This document shows, in pieces, positions 8,959 to 16,116 of a stretch of 64,000 nt of DNA. Position numbers and translations under genes: made by a program. The notes below the pieces were generated by a model. The model was given only the letters and a program-made list of their open reading frames with translations. It was not told where the DNA came from and did no database searches. The stretch is from contig NZ_JAQBNR010000019.1 of the NCBI RefSeq assembly GCF_028288465.1, positions 1-64,000 of the forward strand, read 5' to 3'. Every line of letters begins with the position of its first letter. Positions within the stretch are counted from its first letter, which is position 1. The stretch is from Ferruginibacter sp. Lineage in GTDB: Bacteria > Bacteroidota > Bacteroidia > Chitinophagales > Chitinophagaceae.

Positions 8959-9933
8959 TTAATTAAAGATGTCTGTTGTTAGGTGTTTAAAGGCTTCCAT
9001 GGCGCCGAGGTATTCGCAGGTTCGGGCGCCTGCTTTATTGGCGTTTACCACAAGCTGGTTCCACTGGTTTTCAGACATTGCGTTTATCTGCTCCAGCGAT
9101 TTATCACTTAACTGGTAAAGCAATGCACCAACAAATGCATCACCTGCGCCGGTAGTATCTACAGGTGTTACAGGGATGCTGGGCACAATCATCGTTTTTT
9201 TATTCAGGCCCAGCATGGTGCCTTCCTTACCAAGTGTAATGGCGAAAATGCCATTGGTTTTTTCCAGCAAAATAGCCACGGCATCCGGCAGCGTTACGGC
9301 ACCTGTAATCAGCATGGCTTCTTCATCACTTACTTTAAAAAAGTGACAGCAGTTTAAAAAATTCCAGGATTGATCAATAAAACTTTGCTTGTTATTTTGA
9401 AATAATAGCTGCCTGTAATTTGGGTCAAAACTGATAAAGATATTTTTCAGCAACGCCTTTTGCAATAAGCCCTGGTAGGCAGCCTGCAATGGTCCCGGTA
9501 AAAAACCGGTAGCAGAGCCAAAATGAATGATAGAGAACTCATCGAGATTAATATTATCCACTTCTTCCCGGCTTAACTGCCCGTCTGCGCCGCGGTTAAA
9601 ATAGAAATCTCTTTCCCCGTTTTCCATCAGCGACACAAAAGCAAACGTGGTAAAATAATGTTCATCCTGCAGCATCCATTTGGTAGACACACCAAAATCC
9701 TGCATCACTTCTATTAAGTGTCTGCCGAAGGGATCAATACCTACTTTCGCCGCCAGCTCTACATTACCACCTAAGGCTGCAATGGCTGCGGCCACATTGG
9801 TTGGTGCTCCGCCGGCTTTTTTTAAAAAGTTATTTCCGTCAGAAAGTGATTTTCCCTTGTCGGTACAAATCATATCAATCAGCGCTTCGCCGATACAAAG
9901 AATTTTGCCTTTATTTTTTGAAACGGTATCCAT
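8959..9933 (-). CDS. PfkB family fructokinase
   Basis: A 324-residue ribokinase-fold kinase. It has ILCIGEALIDMI at the N-terminus, the AGGAPTNVAAAIAALGG signature (residues 40-56), KVGIDPFGRHL near 63, the ISFDPNYRQ segment near 167 and the ATP/catalytic motif DTTGAGDAF (259-267) with base D265. These features mark fructokinase rather than adenosine or ribokinase. It would phosphorylate the fructose freed by the amylosucrase encoded immediately downstream. Gaps of 46 bases to the MFS gene and 16 to amylosucrase suggest a single transcript starting at the promoter near 11346-11376. Cytoplasmic. Sugar specificity is inferred from the gene context. Confidence 0.88.
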   Translation of the reverse strand: MDTVSKNKGKILCIGEALIDMICTDKGKSLSDGNNFLKKAGGAPTNVAAAIAALGGNVELAAKVGIDPFGRHLIEVMQDFGVSTKWMLQDEHYFTTFAFVSLMENGERDFYFNRGADGQLSREEVDNINLDEFSIIHFGSATGFLPGPLQAAYQGLLQKALLKNIFISFDPNYRQLLFQNNKQSFIDQSWNFLNCCHFFKVSDEEAMLITGAVTLPDAVAILLEKTNGIFAITLGKEGTMLGLNKKTMIVPSIPVTPVDTTGAGDAFVGALLYQLSDKSLEQINAMSENQWNQLVVNANKAGARTCEYLGAMEAFKHLTTDIFN

Positions 9934-9979
9934 TGGTATAAATTATTTAGAAGATTGTTTGATAAATGTTGTGTCAAAA

Positions 9980-11320
9980 TTAATGGCCGCCACCCATGGG
10001 CAGTTGCACTTCGTCACCCGGCGGCACCGTTTTTATCAGCGCAGTTGCCAATGCCGCGATGATTAAAAAGGCGCCCGCAAAACTAATGGCGCTGCCCGGA
10101 TTGTTATTCAGCAAGTGCTTCAGGATATAACCAAAGGTCAGGTTCTGTAATATCATGGGTATTACAATCATCATGTTGATAATGCCCATGTACACACCGT
10201 ATCTTTCTTTCGGGATATTGCCCACTACCATTAAATAAGGAATGCCCATCATACTCGCCCAGGCAATTCCAAATCCCGTCATGGGTGCAAACAGCAGGTA
10301 TTTATTTTCAATGTGCGGAAAAATTAATAAACCGATACCTGCCATTACCAGGCAACTAAAATGCACCAGCTTTGGACTGTATTTATTGGCCAGCCAAACC
10401 AGCCCAAAGGCCGATAAAAAGGTAGCTACATTGTACCAGCCATTTACAAGTCCGGTCCAGCCAACTGCTTCTTCGTATAATTTGGGATCTGCCGAAGGCG
10501 ATGTATGCCATACCGATTGGGCGATACTTTTGGAAGCGTTTTGCCAGTAACAAAACAAGGCATACCATTGAAAGAGGTACACCAGCGCCAGTTGCCACAT
10601 TACTTTGGGCATATCTTTAATAGCATGGGCGATTTCTATAAAAGGTTCGGCCAAACCCTTTTTATTGGCACGCAGGGCAGCCAGTTCTTCTGCTGTTGGC
10701 GGAATTTCCGGTGTTGTTTTTATTGACCATAATACCGAAGCAATGGAACAAAATGAACCAAGGAAGAAGGAGCCATATACCCAGGTTGGAATTTTACCAT
10801 GGCCCTGCGGAAAATATTTTTGAAACACAAATAGCGATAGGTTTGCCAGGGTGATGCCGAGCCCGGTAAAAAAGCTTTGCGTTAAGAAGCCGGTGGCGTG
10901 TTGGTCTGAAGGTAATTTATCTGCAATAAAAGCCCTGTACGGCTCCATGGCGGTATTGTTTCCTGCATCCAGCACCCATAATAAACCTGCGGCCATCCAA
11001 AGGCTGCTGCTGAAGGGAAAGAAAAATAAAGTGATGCTGCAAAGCAGGGCACCGATAAAAAAATACGGCTTGCGTCTTCCAAAACGGGGATGCCAGGTTT
11101 TATCACTTAACACGCCAATAATGGGCTGAATCAGCAGGCCGGTCATTGGTCCGGCCAGATTTAAAATCGGTATCTGGTCAGGGCTTGCGCCTAAAAAATC
11201 ATAAATAGGATTGACTGCACTTTGCTGCAAGCCAAAGCTATACTGAATGCCAAAAAAACCAACATTCATATTGATGATTTGCTGAAAACTTAAATGAGGC
11301 TTTGGGATAGAAAATGACAT
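9980..11320 (-). CDS. SLC45-like MFS sugar (sucrose/maltose) transporter
   Basis: A 446-residue, 12-helix major facilitator. The N-terminus FFGIQYSFGLQQSAVNPIYDF and the loop DKTWHPRFGRRKPYFFIG match the SLC45/GPH-type sugar carriers of Bacteroidota annotated for sucrose, maltose or trehalose. It is the first gene of the minus-strand unit that continues with fructokinase and amylosucrase, so the likely substrate is sucrose entering with protons. It has no cleavable signal. The start ATG at 11318-11320 lies about 25 bases from a candidate promoter with two overlapping LacI-type operators, implying induction by the disaccharide. Confidence 0.85.
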   Translation of the reverse strand: MSFSIPKPHLSFQQIINMNVGFFGIQYSFGLQQSAVNPIYDFLGASPDQIPILNLAGPMTGLLIQPIIGVLSDKTWHPRFGRRKPYFFIGALLCSITLFFFPFSSSLWMAAGLLWVLDAGNNTAMEPYRAFIADKLPSDQHATGFLTQSFFTGLGITLANLSLFVFQKYFPQGHGKIPTWVYGSFFLGSFCSIASVLWSIKTTPEIPPTAEELAALRANKKGLAEPFIEIAHAIKDMPKVMWQLALVYLFQWYALFCYWQNASKSIAQSVWHTSPSADPKLYEEAVGWTGLVNGWYNVATFLSAFGLVWLANKYSPKLVHFSCLVMAGIGLLIFPHIENKYLLFAPMTGFGIAWASMMGIPYLMVVGNIPKERYGVYMGIINMMIVIPMILQNLTFGYILKHLLNNNPGSAISFAGAFLIIAALATALIKTVPPGDEVQLPMGGGH

Positions 11321-11345
11321 AAGCAGGCAATGTTTATAACAATCG

Positions 11346-11376
11346 TGAAAGTAAGATAATTATAGAAACCCTGCAA
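11346..11376 (-). promoter_or_regulatory. Candidate Bacteroidota promoter of the MFS-fructokinase-amylosucrase unit
   Basis: On the minus strand, TTG (complement of 11374-11376) is followed by 20 bases and then TACTTTCA (complement of 11346-11353). This resembles the phylum's TTTG-N19-21-TAnnTTTG promoter with mismatches in both boxes. The -33 triplet lies inside the first operator palindrome. Transcription would begin near 11340, giving a leader of roughly 20 bases before the ATG at 11320. Confidence 0.45.
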
Positions 11377-11385
11377 CCGGTTGAT
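11372..11385. promoter_or_regulatory. LacI-family operator candidate 1
   Basis: TGCAACCGGTTGAT contains the perfect palindrome CAACCGGTTG with a central CG step, the hallmark of LacI-family operators. It overlaps the -33 element of the sugar-uptake promoter, so bound repressor would block polymerase. It is nearly identical to the site at 11394-11407. Confidence 0.55.
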
Positions 11386-11393
11386 TGGCTGGT

Positions 11394-11407
11394 TGCAAAC
11401 GTTTGAT
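11394..11407. promoter_or_regulatory. LacI-family operator candidate 2
   Basis: TGCAAACGTTTGAT contains the perfect palindrome CAAACGTTTG with a central CG. It differs from operator 1 at only two symmetric positions. The two centres are 22 bases apart, about two helical turns, which places both on the same face of the DNA. The cognate protein is probably the LacI regulator encoded at 11943-12953. Confidence 0.55.
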
Positions 11408-11602
11408 GTGGGCAGTTTGGGTTATATAAACGACTGTATCTCTTTCAAAAAACGTTACTGATTTCTTTTAAGTTTTTGTTTGATTCATGATCTACAAACA
11501 TATTTTTTACCAGGGATGATTGGTACTTTTGTTAATAGAAATAAATGCTCCCGATTATGTATGAGGGAAGATGTTTCGGAAAAATCGCAAAAAACATTTA
11601 CC

Positions 11603-11905
11603 ATGATAGACTATGCCGTATTAGATGAGTTCTTACTCAGCATCACCAATAACCATATCACTTATAGCACAAAAATTAAGGCCATTGAGTATAAAGATTA
11701 CAAACCTTACCAAACGTTTCGGGTTGAATACAAACGTTCAGATACCGGCGAAACGGGGGTTATAGAACATTTAACTTACATGGAAAATATTTTCACGTGG
11801 ACCGACTCCGAATTTCCAGATAAACATCTTTGTCAATTGATCGGTGACAGGATTATCGCTTACTATTATAAAAGGACAGTGTTACTTCCTAAAATACTTC
11901 CCTGA
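11603..11905 (+). CDS. Conserved hypothetical small protein
   Basis: An acidic-basic mixed protein of about 100 residues starting MIDYAVLDEFLLSITNN and ending YYYKRTVLLPKILP. No signal peptide, membrane segment or recognised domain is visible. The open frame extends upstream to a TTG at 11480, with in-frame ATGs at 11516, 11561 and 11603. A -7-like TACTTTTG at 11524-11531 would put transcription start near 11538, so 11561 or 11603 are the likelier starts. I chose 11603 because the sequence from there reads as a compact protein. It is the only plus-strand gene inside the sugar block and converges on the LacI gene with 37 bases between stops. Function unknown. It could be a shadow frame, though no gene occupies the other strand. 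Confidence 0.55.
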   Translation: MIDYAVLDEFLLSITNNHITYSTKIKAIEYKDYKPYQTFRVEYKRSDTGETGVIEHLTYMENIFTWTDSEFPDKHLCQLIGDRIIAYYYKRTVLLPKILP

Positions 11906-11942
11906 TTTTTTACCCAGCTTTGACCTTTTCATATTTAGCAGG

Positions 11943-12953
11943 TTACAAAGACTGTCCTTCCACCAAATAAGAGTCAACATATAATTCCTGGTAGGGAACA
12001 TCGTCGTTTACGCAGGTCATCATGGCTGAAAGCGCCAGTACGCCCAACTTGTAGCCACTGGTTTCCACATAGGTAATTTCGGGCGTGTATAGTTTTGGAA
12101 AAAAGTCACTGTTGCTGATGGTGATCACAGCCACCTCTTCCGGTATTTTAAGTCCAAGTTCCTGAACGGCTTTCATGGTGCTGTTCAGTATAACATCCGT
12201 CATACAAAAGATGGTGTCGGGACGTTCACCGTTCAGTAATTTTTGCTTGATGACTTCTTTGGTATTTTCGTAATGATTGGTATTGTAGATAAGCAGCTTC
12301 GGCGCATTTTTTTGTTGCTGAAAAACTTTTTGAAAAGCCTTTAATCTTTTTTGAGTGATGGATAAACTTGGCTCGGCAAAAATAGCCAGTACCCTTTTTT
12401 TATTTTTTTTGATGATGGCTTCTGCGGCAATAGTGGCGGCGGCTTCATCAGCAAAACAAATGCGGTTGCAACTATTGCTGTCCGGTACACGATCGAAGAA
12501 AATTACGGGGATACCCGATTTACTCAGGCTCTGAAACAATTCAAAATTAGACGTACCCGGCGTGATGCAGGCAAACAAACCTGCCACCCGTTGTTTTTTA
12601 CAATAGCGGATGTGATTGGCTTCAATCTCCGGATCATCATCGGTTTTAAGGATGATCAAAGTGTAGCCAATTTTGCGGCTTTCATTTTCTACCGCATCAA
12701 TAAAAGAAGTGTAAAATAAATTACTTACTTCCGGTACAATTAACCCGAATATTTTACTATGGCTTGTGCTTAATTGTATGGCGAAAGGATTGGGCTCGTA
12801 GTCCAGCATTTCTGCCAGTTCCTTTACTTTTTGTTTGGTCGCATCTGCAATATCAGGATGATCTTTTAATGCACGTGACGCAGTAGAGATACTTATATTG
12901 AGCAGTTGCGAAATTTTCTTTAGCGTTATAACATCAGACATCTTTGCCGGCAA
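11943..12953 (-). CDS. LacI family transcriptional regulator
   Basis: A 336-residue regulator. The N-terminal helix-turn-helix is clear: ITLKKISQLLNISISTASRA near residues 9-28, then the hinge region NPFAIQLSTSHSKIFGLIVPE. The rest is a periplasmic-binding-protein-like effector domain with IFGLIVPEVSNLFYTSF, FFDRVPDS and DTIFCMTDVILNSTMKAVQE. Such proteins repress sugar operons until a sugar or sugar phosphate binds. It is the last gene of the minus-strand unit MFS-trehalase-lacI, 68 bases after the trehalase gene. The paired CG-centred palindromes upstream of the sucrose-type operon at 11372-11407 are the likely targets. The effector is unknown. A disaccharide, glucose or fructose derivative would fit. 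Confidence 0.9.
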   Translation of the reverse strand: MPAKMSDVITLKKISQLLNISISTASRALKDHPDIADATKQKVKELAEMLDYEPNPFAIQLSTSHSKIFGLIVPEVSNLFYTSFIDAVENESRKIGYTLIILKTDDDPEIEANHIRYCKKQRVAGLFACITPGTSNFELFQSLSKSGIPVIFFDRVPDSNSCNRICFADEAAATIAAEAIIKKNKKRVLAIFAEPSLSITQKRLKAFQKVFQQQKNAPKLLIYNTNHYENTKEVIKQKLLNGERPDTIFCMTDVILNSTMKAVQELGLKIPEEVAVITISNSDFFPKLYTPEITYVETSGYKLGVLALSAMMTCVNDDVPYQELYVDSYLVEGQSL

Positions 12954-13021
12954 TTAAGCTTTTATAAGTGGGGTGTTTGTTACAAGGCAACCAATGCATT
13001 GGGATAGCTGCATATTACCGA

Positions 13022-14524
13022 TTAATGAGCCGTTAATAAATTAGCTTTCATGGCTAGGTAAATCCCATTGGTCCAGCCAAAGCCATCCTGGCCGGGATAC
13101 TCACCGCCACCGGCCGGTTCATCCAGGTTTTCCACATTGTATTTTTCCATCATTTTACCCGTTTCGTTAAACACTTTTTCATTTAGCGCAAGCCAGCGCC
13201 GGGCTATTTCGTTTGCGAGCGTTTCATGATGGTAGTTATTCAGTCCGGCAAACGCAACCCATTGCAGTGGCGCCCAGCCGTTGGGTGCATCCCATTGCTG
13301 ACCCGTATGGTTGGTGGTGGTAACAAGTCCCCCATCTTTTAAAAGAAATGTACGGGTAATCGCGGCTGTTTCCACCGCCTGTTCATCCGTGGCTATTTTT
13401 GTAAAAAGTGGAAAAAGACCTGCTGCCGTAATATTCCTATTGATTTCTTTTGTTTGCAGGTTGAAATCGCAGAAAAATCCCAGCTCATTATTCCAGCAGT
13501 ATTTCTGAATAGCGGTACTTCTCCTGGCTGCTTTCATTTCAAAGTCAATGGCATAGGAGGCATTACCCGCCATTGCGTTTGCTTTCGCAATAGTTAGTTC
13601 CAGCGTGTACAGCAGGCAGTTTAAATCAACTGGCACAATATCCGTGGTCTGAATCGTTCCAATATTTAGTTGGTCAGCAAACCAGCGGCTGCTAAAATCC
13701 CAGCCGCTTTCAGCACCGGCCCTCAGGTGGGTAAATAATTGGTGAGCCGACTGCCGGCTGTGCTTGCTTACATGCACATCTTCCGCATAACTCTCCTGCC
13801 TCGGGCTTGGATTGTTATCATAATATCGGTTCAATATTTCGCCATCGGGCATCATAACCACCCGGGCATTTGCTTCGCCGTGCTTGAGATTATCTGATCC
13901 CAACATCCAGAAGTTGTATTCTGTTTCCAGTTCATTTTTATATTGAACAAAAATTCCTTCATCTTTTTTTATCCCGGCCAACAAAGTAACCATCAATGCA
14001 AAAAAAGGAGGCTGACTGCGGCTTAAATAGTAGCGGCGGTTGCCGTTGGGGATATGACCACAGGTCCGCAGCAAAAAAGAAAAATTATTGATCATGCTTT
14101 CGATCAGATCTACCCGCCCGTGCTGTTGCAGACCAAGCATGGTAAAATAACTGTCCCAGTAATAAATTTCCCTGAAACGGCCGCCGGGAACTATGTAGGT
14201 GTATGGCAGATTGATCAGCGAACTTTTCTCTTCAACAGGAACTCTTGTAAGCACATCCCATAAATGCCGGATATTTTCTTCAACAGAAAGTTGTTTATTG
14301 CTTTGATAATTGGCGGCAATCACTGGCGGCTCATCAAAATTTTTTGCTATAAATTTTTTAAGATCGAAGACCGGTTGATCTTTTTCCTGGAGATATTGAA
14401 GGGAAATGTTATCCAACGATCCTTTTGGAATACAATCCACAAAGGTTTTTCCATCTGCGAATACATTACCCATTTGAACATCCTCAAACAAGGGACGACA
14501 CTCAAAGATATCGGTATTGCTCAT
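13022..14524 (-). CDS. Trehalase, GH37, cytoplasmic
   Basis: A 500-residue GH37 enzyme that hydrolyses trehalose to two glucoses. Both family signatures are present: PGGRFREIYYWDSY at residues 113-126 and QQWDAPNGWAPLQW near residue 410. The (alpha/alpha)6 barrel also shows RAGAESGWDFSSRW, which carries the likely catalytic Asp, and the glycine-rich GGGEYPGQDGFGWTNG end. No signal peptide is present, so it resembles TreF rather than periplasmic TreA. The MFS gene 23 bases upstream probably supplies the disaccharide and the LacI regulator lies 68 bases downstream. Length is slightly short of E. coli TreF (549), as expected for many Bacteroidota members. Confidence 0.88.
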   Translation of the reverse strand: MSNTDIFECRPLFEDVQMGNVFADGKTFVDCIPKGSLDNISLQYLQEKDQPVFDLKKFIAKNFDEPPVIAANYQSNKQLSVEENIRHLWDVLTRVPVEEKSSLINLPYTYIVPGGRFREIYYWDSYFTMLGLQQHGRVDLIESMINNFSFLLRTCGHIPNGNRRYYLSRSQPPFFALMVTLLAGIKKDEGIFVQYKNELETEYNFWMLGSDNLKHGEANARVVMMPDGEILNRYYDNNPSPRQESYAEDVHVSKHSRQSAHQLFTHLRAGAESGWDFSSRWFADQLNIGTIQTTDIVPVDLNCLLYTLELTIAKANAMAGNASYAIDFEMKAARRSTAIQKYCWNNELGFFCDFNLQTKEINRNITAAGLFPLFTKIATDEQAVETAAITRTFLLKDGGLVTTTNHTGQQWDAPNGWAPLQWVAFAGLNNYHHETLANEIARRWLALNEKVFNETGKMMEKYNVENLDEPAGGGEYPGQDGFGWTNGIYLAMKANLLTAH

Positions 14525-14547
14525 CGTTGTAATAGTTTAACTAACGT

Positions 14548-15795
14548 TTAGTGACCTCCGGCTGTAAATTCAATTTTAGCGCCGGTCTTCTTTTGTATGC
14601 GGTAAAAGAAAAACAAACAAATCATCAGCACCGTCATCGGTATCAGCGAAAAATAAAAGGCGTTTTCGCCGCCAATATGTTTAAAAAGATAACCCACCAG
14701 TCTTGAACCAATTGTACCACCAATGGCCGAAAAGAAAACCAGCAATGATGCCATAGGGCTATGAAACATTTTTTCTGTAGCACTTAATACAAACGAATTT
14801 ACCAATGGGTAAATGGGTGCCAGAAAAAAACCAATCAGCGGAAACACGTAAGCGATTACAGGCACATCCTTTAATGAAAGAATTTCTTTTGCTTCCAGGT
14901 GTTGCGTTTGAGGCAACACAAACAACACCATCAACGCCGCCCCAATTAAACAGGCCGCCAATATGATCAGCCAGTCAATTTTTTTAACAAGCAATGAAGA
15001 AATATACCTGCCCAACGCGATGGACAACATCAATATAACAGCCATGAAAACACTGGTACGCTCCGGCAGATGCAGCACTTTTTGATTAAAAGTGGGCAGC
15101 CAGCTCATAATACCCTGCTCCGTCATTACATACATAAATGCAGCTACTGCAAAAATCAGCACCAGCGGGCGCTTCAGCAGTTTAATCATTTCTATAAAAT
15201 CGTCTCCCAGGCTGGTGCCGGGTATTTCATAATTAACTTTAAAATCAGACACTAGCAGGATGATAAATGACGCAGCTATCAATACTGCCAGTAAAAGATA
15301 AATGCGCAACCATGCGTCAGGATTTGTATCGCTGTAAAAAAGCGGGAATACAACAAAGCCACCGGCGATGCCAATCATAAAAAAACTTTCGATGGAAGTA
15401 AGCAGACTTTTATGTTCCTTATCATTGCTGGTGATAATACCGATCATGGAATAAACGGATACTTTAATTACCGCGAAAGAAATACCAACACATGCAAACA
15501 AGATGCGCACCGAAGTAAAAGAATTGCCATAGTACATTCCGATGCAGCCAACAAAAACCAGCGCCAGTGCTATCAGCATTCCTTTCTTATATCCTATCCG
15601 GGGTAAAAAAGATCCTATGAGAAAAGACACAAATGCAATCGACAGATCTTTAAATGCTTCCAGCGAACTGGCTTTTAATTCATCGACATGATAGGTATTG
15701 ATGGATTTTTGAATGAGGATACCCACGCTGTTCAGCAGTATTGCAAAAACAAAATAGTTTAAATACAGCGAGGTTTTAATTTTCCAATTATTCAT
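14548..15795 (-). CDS. MFS transporter in trehalase operon
   Basis: A 415-residue, 12-helix major facilitator starting MNNWKIKTSLYLNYFVFAIL. An in-frame ATG further upstream (15834) would add a non-hydrophobic CIFKHSSRSNC extension and is disfavoured. The A-motif-like GSFLPRIGYKKGMLIALAL follows helix 2, which resembles FHS-type or related sugar carriers more than drug exporters. It is the first gene of the unit that continues with trehalase and LacI, so trehalose or another glucoside is the plausible substrate. It is separated from the DUF3857 genes by a terminator at 15922-15955 and has its own promoter somewhere in 15796-15920, not identified. Confidence 0.8.
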   Translation of the reverse strand: MNNWKIKTSLYLNYFVFAILLNSVGILIQKSINTYHVDELKASSLEAFKDLSIAFVSFLIGSFLPRIGYKKGMLIALALVFVGCIGMYYGNSFTSVRILFACVGISFAVIKVSVYSMIGIITSNDKEHKSLLTSIESFFMIGIAGGFVVFPLFYSDTNPDAWLRIYLLLAVLIAASFIILLVSDFKVNYEIPGTSLGDDFIEMIKLLKRPLVLIFAVAAFMYVMTEQGIMSWLPTFNQKVLHLPERTSVFMAVILMLSIALGRYISSLLVKKIDWLIILAACLIGAALMVLFVLPQTQHLEAKEILSLKDVPVIAYVFPLIGFFLAPIYPLVNSFVLSATEKMFHSPMASLLVFFSAIGGTIGSRLVGYLFKHIGGENAFYFSLIPMTVLMICLFFFYRIQKKTGAKIEFTAGGH

Positions 15796-15921
15796 ATAGC
15801 AATTTGATCGTGATGAGTGCTTAAATATACACAACCTTTACAGATACTGATTCAACAGCAACAGGTATTATTTTTAATGTCCGTTAAGTTGCAGATTCCG
15901 AAAAATTTCAGGCCACTGTTA

Positions 15922-15955
15922 TAAAATTAAAAAGTGCCCGTTGTAAAACGGGCAC
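15922..15955 (-). terminator. Rho-independent terminator for the minus-strand DUF3857 unit
   Basis: Bases 15934-15942 (GTGCCCGTT) and 15947-15955 (AACGGGCAC) form a perfect 9-bp stem with a four-base loop. Reading the minus strand, the hairpin is followed by TTTTTAATTTTAT. It lies downstream of the DUF3857 genes and the barrel remnant, and upstream of the trehalase-operon MFS gene. Confidence 0.8.
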
Positions 15956-15984
15956 CTGTTATCAATAAAATTAAAGGTAGAAAT

Positions 15985-16104
15985 CTAACCTTTTCCGTTT
16001 AAATTAAAGCGTATACCAACACAAGCATAAAGATGATTGGTGAAAACTTTATAACCTGGAAATCCTACAGGTACATTGGCGGACCTGGTGCGGTCTGCCT
16101 GGGC
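15985..16104 (-). pseudogene. Remnant of an outer-membrane beta-barrel gene (C-terminal ~39 codons)
   Basis: On the minus strand a frame runs from a TGA (16105-16107) to TAG (15985-15987) and encodes AQADRTRSANVPVGFPGYKV followed by FTNHLYACVGIRFNLNGKG. The alternating pattern VGIRFNL at the very C-terminus is typical of the last strand of Bacteroidota outer-membrane barrels. There is no start codon and no room for the rest of the protein, because the DUF3857 stop is at 16117. The fragment is in frame with that stop. It looks like the surviving 3' end of a deleted porin-like gene, still sitting before the old terminator. Confidence 0.45.
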
Positions 16105-16116
16105 TCATAAAATGGG

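Larger units (their letters stand above)
15796..16116. other. 321-base gap with terminator and gene remnant
   Basis: This non-coding stretch separates the MFS-trehalase unit from the DUF3857 pair. It holds a strong minus-strand terminator (15922-15955) and the 3' end of a lost beta-barrel gene (15985-16104), both listed separately. The 130 bases just upstream of the MFS start must contain its promoter. I see no good TTTG-N19-TAnnTTTG match and no CG-centred LacI palindrome there. Confidence 0.7.
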
